Part shown: positions 51,945 to 62,090 of the stretch, in pieces
Numbering within the stretch: position 1 is the first letter of the stretch
Layout: each line of letters opens with the position of its first letter
Assembly (NCBI GenBank): GCA_030686995.1
Contig: CM060680.1
Span: 198,263,322-198,327,321, forward strand
Direction of reading: 5' to 3'
Length of the DNA: 64,000 nt
DNA from: Artemisia argyi
Lineage: Eukaryota; Streptophyta; Magnoliopsida; Asterales; Asteraceae
Made by a program: the position numbers and the translations under genes
The notes under the pieces: generated by a model
The model's input: only the letters and a program-made list of their open reading frames with translations
The model's database searches: none
Told to the model about the DNA's origin: nothing

Positions 51945-52984
51945 GCTCCATGTCATCTTTGTTTAATGAAAGGTTTTATCTTTAATATCTTAGTGGACAT
52001 CGTTTATTTCATCTTGTTCGGAACCTCTTATGTTTTAGAAAGTTTTGGATGTTATTTCTCTTGTTGCTAAAATTTTTATAATGGATTATGGTTTGGTGTC
52101 TTTGAATGCTTAAACAAGAACATACGACTACTAAATCCTTGGTTTTCCTGGGTTTACTTTTGGCTAACATCAAAGGATTGTGGTCCTTTAGTTCTTCTTA
52201 ATGGTTTTAGCATGCTATACTTACGTGTTGTGTTGTACTGTAATGATGCTCTATAAAAGTTGAAGCTGCTATTTACCATGGTAGAGTAAAGTTGTGCAGG
52301 TTGTGTGATGTTTTCTTAGGATTAATGATTCATCTTAGGTATCGGTTTCTGTCTTTGTAGTAACCAATTACAATAAGGTTTTAAATCACACTTCCGCCTT
52401 TTAGATTTTTGGTGACCTATTGGTTTGGTTGATTGTGGTTAGTTGTAACAGGAATGTAACAGAGATGCTAGTGTGCTTGGTGTCGCCTAATGAGAATTGA
52501 TGTTGTGTTTAAAATTACCTAACCAGCGGATAATCGTATGAACAGCCGTTTTTGTAATTAAGATGTATTTCTGCTTAATTCTACTACAAAAACCGTCTTG
52601 TGTTTGAAGGATTTGTAAGTATAGTTTTTTTGCTGTATTTCTGCAGTCAGTTGTAGTTCTTGCCTAGTTGGTTGGTTTTATAGAACGATCAGTTTACGTA
52701 ACTTATAACAGACTCGTTCAACCAGTTTGAAGCATTTGTTTGACCCATTTCCTCTAATTTTATACGCATTTGACTAATTAGAGATTACCCATAACGAAAA
52801 ACGACTTAGTCCTAAAAGTAAGGGCGAAATTCTCACTTGCAACTATATTTCAACCTATTAAGAAAATAAGAACACAATTTATGTAATAAGAATCTAAATA
52901 ACCATACTTGCATTACCTTTTCTCAGTTCGGCTTATATAGGTGATACTGAAACCAAAAGATCCTACCATCTAAAATGAACTCAA
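51945..52984. other. S9 3' region and intergenic DNA
   Basis: Contains the 3' UTR of S9 and unremarkable sequence. No gene found. Confidence 0.5.
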
Positions 52985-53745
52985 CAAAGTTCGCATTAAT
53001 CCTACTATAAAATCTATGTGTAAATAAAATAAACATATAAAAAATAAAATTTCCAACATGAAAAAAGTTAAATATACAAAACAATAAACATAAAACATTA
53101 AACTTGATATCTTTTAAACAAATAAACCAATATAAATATATATTAACATATTTAAAATTATATCACATCCTATTAAAAATTTCAAAATCCGTACTATATA
53201 TAAAAATGTAAATCATGCCCTATAATAGTAAAAAATATTGATAAATTTTAAATAAATAACACTACAAATATACTAGAATATTTAAAAATACATATTTTAA
53301 ACACATAACACAATAATTAACTAAAAATATTTAAATATATATCGTATCAAATTTTAAAAGTTAAAAACCATGCCCTACATAATAAACATATACTATTATA
53401 AAATTAAAAAACATAATATCATGATAAATATTGACATAATAAACATATCAAAAAGTTATTTACAAAATTAAAATATCTGATAATTATTACCATACAATAT
53501 ATATATAAATAAAATAAACATAAAATTTCAATTAACATATTTATCATAAGTTGTGATATAATTCAAATAAATAACACAATAGCTATCCTAAATTATTTAC
53601 AAGTATTGATATATTAAAAACACATAACTCACTAGTTATTCTAAAATAATTAAAACTATATCATATTTTATTTTAGATTTAAGAAACCATACTATACATA
53701 ATAAGCATATCATATTATAAATTGGAAAAAAAAAATAAAAAAATG
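52985..53745. repeat. Very AT-rich degenerate repeat tract
   Basis: About 760 bases of very high AT content. Loosely repeated words such as CATGCCCTACATAATAAACA, CATACTATACATAATAAGCA and AAATAAATAACACTACAAATA recur at spacings of roughly 150-300 bases. No coding potential. A decayed satellite or matrix-type region is possible. Confidence 0.5.
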
Positions 53746-53769
53746 AATGTATGTACATGCATGTTTTAT

Positions 53770-55106
53770 AAAGAGTAAACTACACCGTTCGTCCTTGTGG
53801 TTTGCGTTGACCGCAGCCTGTGGTCCTTTGATCAAAAAAATTGCACCGTTCAGCCTTAACTCAGAAACGTTATGCACCGTTTGTCCCTCCATCCGACTGG
53901 GCCCACTAAATCCCACTAACGCTCGTTACTTAGGATTTTTAAGGGGGTATTTTCGTCATTTCCCAACCCAGATCACATTTCCCTCCATCCAACTAGACCA
54001 AATCACATTTCTCAGGTATTGTTGAAACAGTCTTTTTAAACAGATTACATTTCTTATGCATAAAGTTAATACTCTTTGATAAAGAAACTTTTTGTAACTT
54101 TTTATACAGAGAGAGCCAAGTCAGATGTATTATTGAACAATATGTGTGACGTTTTCAATGGGAAGCTAATTGGTGGAAGAGACAAACCAATTATTGTCAC
54201 ATTGGAGTTTGCCAGAGAGTATCTAATGAGAAGGTATTAGTTTATAGCCACATGTGCTAATTGTCAATTCTATGTAAATACAAATGTCTTCAAGTTGCTA
54301 AGTGTCATTCAATGTTATTACTTAGGATTGTCAATGTGAACAAACTTATTGCAAGATGTGATGGACGACTCACACCAACTGCTACAAGGATATTGAAAGC
54401 AAATGCAGTTCAAGCTAACAAATACAATGTTCAATGGGGTGGAGGTGAGTTATACCAGGTTACTGGTCCATGGAGTGACCAGTGTGTGGTCAATGTGGTT
54501 GCTAGAACATGCACTTGTAGAAGATGGGAATTGACAGGTATTCCTTGCAAGCATGTTGTAGCAACAAATTGGAACATGGCTCTGAACAATCAGGATGTTG
54601 GCTTACCAGAAGAATGGGTTCATCCATGCTATAGATTAGAGACTTGGAAGAAAGTTTATTCTTTTGATGTCAAACCTATTAGAGGTCCTGTCCATTGGCC
54701 CAAGTGCAATGTTCCAACCACACTCTTGCCACCAAAACATCAGCCACAAATAGGCAGACCTAGGAAAGCAAGGAAAAAATCACAGACTGAAAAGGATATC
54801 AACATAGTGAAGGATGGTAAGATTTCAAGGAAGCACAAGACTGTAACTTGTGACAAATGTGGGATGAGAGGTCACAACTAAAGAACATGCACTGGACCAA
54901 GAGTGCTAAAGTCAAATAAGAGGAAGGCTGCAAGCAAAGGGGTGGATTTAGATGGTGATAATCCTACAGGTTCACAATCAAATAAAAGGTCTGGTACTCA
55001 ACCTGCAAGCTCTGCAAGGCAACAAGATAAAGGAAAAGCTATGGCAACAGAAGATGGTGTAAAAAAGAAGAAAGCACCAAGGAAGAAAGTAATCAAGTTA
55101 GGTTGA
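53770..55106 (+). pseudogene. Truncated MULE (MuDR-type) transposase, C-terminal part
   Basis: Two exons (54110-54233 and from 54326) with valid splice sites read AKSDVLLNNMCDVFNGKLIG, then LEFAREYLMRRIVNVNKLIA and on into a SWIM zinc finger (TCTCRRWELTGIPCKHVVA) and a basic linker with GRPRKARKKS. A CCHC zinc knuckle (CDKCGMRGHN-stop-RTC) is broken by TAA at 54879-54881. The frame then stays open to 55106, ending in a Lys-rich tail. The catalytic DDE domain and N terminus are missing. Upstream, 53770-53960 carries a CACCGTTCGTCCTTGTGGTT-type repeated terminal sequence often seen at plant transposon ends. This is a dead element. Confidence 0.8.
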
Positions 55107-55791
55107 AGTTTGTATGTTTTTAAGTAAAATTCAGTAAACTCATCTCTGTTGAGTTCTTTTGTATGTTTTTATGTCTGCATCAGTATGTTTTTAGGTCTGC
55201 ACAATATCAATTAAGTTGTTTTGGATGATTATGGCATTATATGCCTTGAAACTTGATTGATTAATGGTATGTTATTTCCTTTTTTACTTTAATTTGATTG
55301 ACTATGATTAATGGTTCTTTTGGATGATTATGGTTTGGTATATGGTCTACACAACATCAATATGTTTTTTGGTCTTTTGACATTAGTATTGGTTTGGTAA
55401 ATGGTGTTGTGCAGACCATTTAGTATTGGTTTGGTAACTGGTGTTGTGCATACCATTTGACTTTACTTTGTTTCAATGGGTCAAAACATATAGTAAGTAG
55501 GTAATGGGTCAATGGTTACTGGTTGGTGAATGGGTCAAAACATATGGTAAGTGGTGAATGGGTCATTGGTGTAAGTGGTGAATGGGTCATTGGTTATTGG
55601 TAACTAGTAATTTGTTACCTTTTGAATTTACTCTGTTTGACTTTATTTGCTTGCTCATGGGTCAAAACAGATTGTAATTTGCCTAAACAAACACAAAACA
55701 AATGATCCCAAATTAACTTGCTTTCATTACCAAACACTACATAAACCATACATCTTGTTCCCCAAAATACATCAAACATTAAACCCCCAAT
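55107..55791. other. Flank with AATGGGTCA tandem words
   Basis: 55480-55600 repeats GTGGTGAATGGGTCATTGG and GAATGGGTCAAAACATATGG units. No gene. Confidence 0.5.
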
Positions 55792-56140
55792 ATACATGTA
55801 ACAATTCGCATTTTCAGGATATTTACTTTTCTCGGAAAATTTCACTATTCACTTTTACTATTCATTTTTCCCGAAAATTTCTCCCGAAACTTGATTTTTA
55901 TTTCTTGGGCTGAAGTGATAAATCATTTCCATGACAAATTAAAAGTTTGACATTCATAAGCTCATTTTCGTGAAAGTTATTAAGGAATTACACGGAATTA
56001 CACGTTTTAGGGTAAAACGTCAATCAGAAATTCTACGTACAATGAAACTCGACCGCGTTAAGTGACCCCGCATCAGAAAAATGTTTGACACACTCATGAT
56101 TTATTTGAGAATTAATCGTGACTGAGAAAAACATGACCAA

Positions 56141-56220
56141 AGACTTCCCAGCAGGTCACCCATGTCGGTACTAATCTCACATGAGCACGCTTAACCGAAT
56201 GGGCGATTAACCGTTAGACC
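56141..56220 (-). other. 5S rRNA-like segment with tRNA-like A box in LTR
   Basis: On the minus strand, GTTAAGCGTGCT begins at 56195 and continues through GAGATTAGTAC and ATGGGTGACCTGCTGGGAAG, ending near 56141. By hand alignment to the plant 5S rRNA from about position 50 to 105 it is roughly 80% identical and gap-free, covering internal promoter boxes A and C. Just upstream on the same strand GGTCTAACGG (56220-56211) resembles a tRNA A box. The same segment is in the 3' LTR at 62435-62514. It is degraded, so it is a relic or co-opted promoter and not a 5S gene. Confidence 0.7.
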
Positions 56221-56840
56221 ACAAAACGAGTTTCTAAGACATTTTGAGTTTTCAAAATTATTAGAAAAAGTCAACATAATTTTCCCTCCTCCATTGACCA
56301 AAAATCATCCCTTGATGTTATAAGTCATTTCGTGATTTTTAGGCTTACGGTTTGATGTCTAAAAGACATTTAATACCAACCGACACTAGACTGAGCCCAG
56401 TCTAGACATTATAAGTCATTTTAAATCATTTTTATAACATTAGAAAAGTAACATTTTACTTTTCTCAATTTTACACAATATTCAGCGTTTTACGCGAATT
56501 ACGCGTTTTAGACCCGTGTTTCCAGTTTTTAGCAGGGTTTTACACCCAAATGGAACCTACCACTCATTTTATATTTTATTATGGAACTTATTGACATGTT
56601 TATCAATACTTTCAAATTCCATAATTTTACGACACCCGGTTTTACGTTTTGAGGCGTAACAACTTACGGTTTGCAGTTTTCGGAGTCAAAACACACTAGA
56701 TATCTTGGATAATATCATCCAAAGTCCAACCCTTGTTCTCCAAGGTCTTGAAACCGCCACTAGGGGGGGCATTCACACTATGTGGCTCAATCTCATGCTA
56801 GGAGGCCTTAGATGAGAACATGTGTTAAACTTGGTGATCA

Positions 56841-56887
56841 AGTGTTGACAAGTCAACACTTCTAACCTCCTCAAGGCCATATAAAGC
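56841..56887 (+). promoter_or_regulatory. LTR promoter: inverted W-box pair and TATA box
   Basis: AGTGTTGACAAGTCAACACT at 56841-56860 is a perfect 9-base inverted repeat with a 2-base spacer that places two TTGAC W-box cores back to back. CATATAAAGC (TATA box) follows at 56878-56887. The RNA start would be near 56910. The identical arrangement lies at 63135-63181 in the 3' LTR. Confidence 0.6.
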
Positions 56888-59333
56888 CTCCTTGCCTCTC
56901 CTTGAACGTCCACAACACACACACAAACACCATTCCATTTTCTAATTCACTCCAAGTATTATCCAAAAGAATCAAGAGCTTAAACAAGGTAGAAACCCTA
57001 GTTAGAATATCATTCACCAAAACACTTCCATAACCTCATATACTTGGTGATTTATCTTGAGTTTGAATCCACTCAAGTCACCTAAACCTTCATAATCCAT
57101 CTTTCAAGAATACCAAGGGTAGAAAGATTGCATGAAGTGAAAAAGGGTTGAAGCAAGTCTATCAAAGTCCTATCCTTACATGTTAACTTCCTTTCATCTT
57201 TGAAAGCCAAAAGTTGTGAGCCAAACCCTAACTTGATTCTTGTTAAATAATCATGTTCATGTTATTTACATGTTATTCTTGCTATATTATGTCTTGTAGT
57301 TATGTCCATGATGTATAAAAGTGAGCAAAACAAGTTATTGTTATTGATTGACAAGATAAGTTACTAAAACAAGTAAACTAGTGACTTTCTTGGTAAGACC
57401 TGATCAAAATGGTAAAAATATGATGTTGGATCATTACATATTACAGTAGAGGACTTAACAAGGAAACCATAGCAATTTGAACCACCCAAAACGAGTATAC
57501 GAGTCAAAAGTTATGACGATTTGAAATTACCAAAGATTTCCGGCAAAACTGCCAAATAGCTTCCTGATCAAATTTGGGTTTTGAAAGTCCCACTTCTGGT
57601 CCGATTCATCAAAAAGTTAAAACACGAAAGTTGTCCGAAACGACGTTTTCGTTCAGGAACAAAGAAGCTCGAGACCTAAAAACGCTTTCCGAGTGATAAA
57701 ATTCTTCAAATTCTAAACAGCCCATTTTTAGACCAAAGTCACTAGATTATGGTTATACTTTAAATGGAACAAGAGGTCTTATGACCTATAATCAAGACCA
57801 CCACCATGGCTAGAGCCAAGGTTGTGTCTCATGACCTTGGAACAAGGACTAAAGGTCATGGCTAGGCCATGACGAAATGACTATAACAACTTACATAGGA
57901 GTAAACATGAAACAATGAATTAGGCGATAACATGAACAAGCAATTTGGATCTACTTCACCTAAAAGGAAACCATGAGATATTACCAAGAGAAAATGGTCA
58001 TTCAAGACTTATGAAACTACCCCTAATAACAATCTTCATGTACTAATAAACTTTCCTAAGTTTATTCAAATATCGGACATGTAACTTTTCGGATCAAAAC
58101 TTATATATTTCATCAACTACTACAATAGTAGGGAGCCTCATGTGAGGAGTTCATTATGTAAGCCGTCGAGTTGAGTTGTGGATTTACGAATTAAAGTGTC
58201 CTGGCTCCTCGAACGCTTACTAACATGACTTCTGAATTATGTCGGCCCGAACGGTAGTAAACGATATACAAAACATACATGTTTCATGAATCTTTTCTTT
58301 CAAGGACATACAATATACATCATACCACATCATGGACTATAATGCAAGATATATATATAGGCACTACTTCATAGTCTTTACTCCGATCCTAAGTCGCGAC
58401 ATTCTATTATAGGTTGCTCGTAAAAACCTACACGATTCAACCGTTACATTCATTACTTGCTATCTTAACTTAAGGTGAGTTCATAGCCCCACTTTACATT
58501 ACTTCAATGTTTTACAAACCCTTGGGGGGAATACATGCTATTATTTTCTACTCGAACACAATGCTTTCTACTGTATGCTATTCGACTATGTTTTATTATC
58601 ACTAAGTAACAACCTTGCTAAACCGAGATCCCTTATTATGAACCATTTAATCACTAGCAATAGTGAGCGCAAATATTGTGAATAGGCCTATTGGGATTGA
58701 CGAATCCCATTTGTATTGACTAAGTTCAAACAAATGCATTAATATTTGAGATTTAGGTATGTTAGCAAAGTACCTACCGGGATAAATCTGCCGATCGATA
58801 TTGGTACACGTTAACGTTATGGTGTCATAAGCTTAGTGTATAATAACCTTTCCGGGCATATAACAACGTAGCCCATCATTGTTTTCCAAATATTGGTGTG
58901 AGTCTATAGCTCACACTACGATTATTGTGTTCAAACGATTTAACTACAAACACTACGATTATTGTGTTCAACGATTTACTACCAACACTTTGTGTTCAAA
59001 CGATTTAACAAACTCTATGAATATCACTCAACCTTTGTGTTGACCTCTCAAGCATGTATTTCAGGTTCATGACGATCAAGGATGGCACGGAAGGGCACGG
59101 ATGTTCAAGAGGGCTATAAATTTTATTATCATTCAAAAACTCACTTAATGTGATTTGTAAACATGGAACCAATTGGGACCTCATTTTGTAACCTCTGATA
59201 TTTATATAATTTGAATGATACATCTTTTAAAACGACTCAATTGGAGTTCGTTTTCTATTATTGTGACTATTGTGCCGTCAAGTAACACCCAGTTCGAATT
59301 CCGCTGCAACCATGAATTGGGGGTGTTACAGAT

Positions 59334-59350
59334 TGGTACCAGAGCCATGG
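59334..59350 (+). other. Primer-binding site of the giant-LTR element
   Basis: TGGTACCAGAGCCATGG three bases after the 5' LTR. It matches the plant initiator tRNA-Met-type site TGGTATCAGAGC with one change. Confidence 0.85.
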
Positions 59351-59589
59351 TTATAGAGAAACGGGTCTAATTGAGACCTAAACTATAACTACAATCACAA
59401 CCAAAAACATTTTTATAGCCTTCCGCTCTCCGTGTCTTCCATCCTCCAGACGATTATGAACTTAGTAAGCATGTTATGCTACACAAACATATTAGTATAT
59501 TCATATATACCCATTTTGAGCATTTCCCCGAAGACATTTTTATGCTACACAAACATAATTGCATATTGATATATGTACCCTAAACATAA

Positions 59590-59760
59590 TTGAGCATTTC
59601 CCCGCAAGCATTTTATGCTACATGAACACATATAAGTATATTGATATATACACACTAGGCATTTTATGCTACATGAACACATATAAGTATATTGATATAT
59701 ACACACTAGGCATTTTATGCTACATGAACATATTAGTATATTGATATATAAACTCGGTTT
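59590..59760. repeat. 51-base tandem repeat in element interior
   Basis: Three copies of a 51-base unit containing GCATTTTATGCTACATGAAC and ATATTGATATATACACACTA, preceded by related longer units from 59480. Confidence 0.8.
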
Positions 59761-59874
59761 ATTTTCAATCATTTATCTAAACAATGGACTAAACATATCT
59801 GTGTATGCCTATTCTAAGGCATTTCGGCACAGCCACACTCTCCCAATCATGTTCCTACTCCAACATTATATTTT

Positions 59875-60125
59875 TCAAGACATTGTGAGATACAATGGTC
59901 TCATTCATTTTCCAAGACATTGTGAGATACAATGGTCTCATTCATTTTCCAAGACATTGTGAGATACAATGGTCTCATTCATTTTCCAAGACATTGTGAG
60001 ATACAATGGTCTCATTCATTTTCCAAGACATTGTATTATACAATGGTCTTAACCATTTCTCAAATGTTTTGAGTCACACAATGGTTTAACCTACTTCCGA
60101 GACATTGTGTTTTGTGCAAATGGTC
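59875..60125. repeat. 37-base tandem repeat in element interior
   Basis: Four near-identical copies of a 37-base unit (CCAAGACATTGTGAGATACA then ATGGTCTCATTCATTTT) starting at 59875, 59912, 59949 and 59986, followed by two diverged copies. Confidence 0.85.
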
Positions 60126-60524
60126 TCTAGAATTATTCCATCACATCATCAATATCATTTCTTATGATATCAAAAACCCGTTACAATCTATCGATTTCAA
60201 AACAAGAAATATGAGATTTCTAAAAGACAAACTAATCCATCATCGACAAAAGCTGAACTTTCTCTACATTCATCAAAGTTTTCTTATGAAAACTTCATTA
60301 TTAAAAGTTCGTGATCCTGGCCAAGTATGTTCTATTTTAGAAATACTTAAAACTTCCTTTCCATACGTATCTACCCTTACTACCTTCTATGCAATGGAAT
60401 ATGAAAACATACGTTACAAGTCTTGTATGGACGGGACTTGCAACTTAAGGGTTTGACATCGCCTTTGTTTAGTGGACAGTTTCCCGAAAGCAACGGACAT
60501 ATCAAAAGTATACCTAGTTTAGGT

Positions 60525-60635
60525 ATTTGAAAATTTTATCGAACCTCGGCTAAATATAGACTAGTCACCTATATTTAACCTAGGGACAGTGGAATATAGT
60601 CTGACTAACTATATTCGACTTAGAATTTTCAAATA
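60525..60635. other. Long imperfect hairpin in element interior
   Basis: TATTTGAAAATT at 60525-60536 and AATTTTCAAATA at 60624-60635 are perfect inverted 12-mers. Between them AAATATAG/CTATATTT and ATATAGTC/GACTAACTATAT also pair, so the transcript could fold into a branched hairpin. A role as an RNA signal is speculation. Confidence 0.5.
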
Positions 60636-61400
60636 CTGAGAGTAGTTGTACTAGGGTTATGTTTAGGTTGATTTCCTACATGAACACGATAAACCACCAG
60701 AATACATTAAAACAATCTAGAGACACGATAGTGTCTTACCACTCAGCGAGATCTTAACACCTTATTTGTATGATCCAAATTCATTCTTGAAATTTTTCAT
60801 TTATGAGATAATCCGAACTACTATCTTGGGATAGTTACCAATTATTCTCTTCATCCTGTAGAAGTACCATCCTGTTTAGGATACCATTCCATCATAAACT
60901 TTTAAAATCTCTTAAGATTTTCAAAACAAACTCAACATCTATACCTAAGAGTATTAATGTTAAGCATACACTACACACTTTTGTTCATCAACATATCATA
61001 ACATTATCTTCACAACCGTTGGAACCACAAGCTCATTAACAGATCTTGATGCACTTTTAAAGCTCAAATCATCCATAGTTACACCACAAGCACCCTTATC
61101 AGCTTTACAAGTTTGAATATTCATCTTGTATTTTTGGAAACACCAGTATCATCTCGTAATACACTACCTTGTAACTCACCGACTAAGTATGAATGTTGTG
61201 TTGGGAATTCTTAAGTAGGATGATTTGTAATTATTTGAATGGATTGGGATGCCTTTTCATTTAAATAAAGAAATTGTAAATCACCGAACCATAAGTTTAT
61301 ATTTCTCTATTTACATTGTTTGGGATGCCTCTCTATGTAAATAAAGAATTATAAACAAGTGGGCTTATTTGTATCCGAAATAACATAAGTATGAAGTCAA

Positions 61401-61570
61401 CCTACATTACATTGCTCGGGTATGGCTTGATACCTACATTACATTGCTCGGGTATGGCTTGATACCTACATTACATTGCTCGGGTATGGCTTGATACCTA
61501 CATTACATTGCTCGGGTATGGCTTGATACCTACATTACATTGCTCGGGTATGGCATGATACCTACATTAT
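61401..61570. repeat. 32-base tandem repeat in element interior
   Basis: Five copies plus a partial of a 32-base unit CCTACATTACATTGCTCGGG then TATGGCTTGATA, starting at 61401, 61433, 61465, 61497 and 61529. Copies are almost identical and abut without spacers. Confidence 0.9.
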
Positions 61571-61679
61571 ATTCACCACAAGAAATCCTATCTTTTCACC
61601 GACATCGCTTCAAACCATGACATAAACACTAGGTACAATAACCGATTACCTACTAGACTATGATTACGATTACTATCCC

Positions 61680-61960
61680 AATTTCCATTGATATTCCACT
61701 ACTATATCAATTTCCATTTATTGGATTCCTATGTAAATTGCTATTGTTGTTCAAATGTTATATCAATTGCTATTGATACTTGACAACTATATCAATTTCC
61801 ATTTTGATATTTAACTATATCAATTTCTGTACAACTACTATATCAATTTCTATTAATAATCGACTGCTATATCAATTTTCTTTGATATTCGACTATTATA
61901 TGGATCTCTACTGATATTCAACCATGTTATCAATCTCTATTGACACACCATATTCTGAGA
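61680..61960. repeat. ACTATATCAATTTCCATT-type degenerate repeat
   Basis: About ten degenerate copies of a unit of 24-35 bases with CTATATCAATTTC and GATATTCGACTA words. Confidence 0.7.
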
Positions 61961-62090
61961 CAAATCAAACTACATCACTAGTAATTCCAGACTTTGGTCC
62001 TCATAAGTAACCACACATCTTTATCGACACCACTCCAACATATGACACACAAAGAACTTCGGGACGAAGTTCCCCGTAAGGGGTAGAGAC

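Larger units (their letters stand above)
55797..59330 (+). repeat. 5' LTR (3,534 bases)
   Basis: Starts TGTAACAATTCGC and ends GGGTGTTACA, with short inverted termini TGTAACA/TGTTACA. Contains the promoter at 56841-56887, an antisense 5S rRNA-like segment at 56141-56196, and short tandem repeats near 58910-59010 (CACTACGATTATTGTGTTCA units). Confidence 0.92.

Noticed and set aside
60112..60456. 114-residue open frame in the giant-LTR element interior
   Set aside because: No gag, pol or other motif. Composition is like the surrounding AT-rich DNA.
61401..61570. CRISPR-like direct repeats
   Set aside because: Units abut without unique spacers and lie in a plant retrotransposon. This is a plain tandem repeat.
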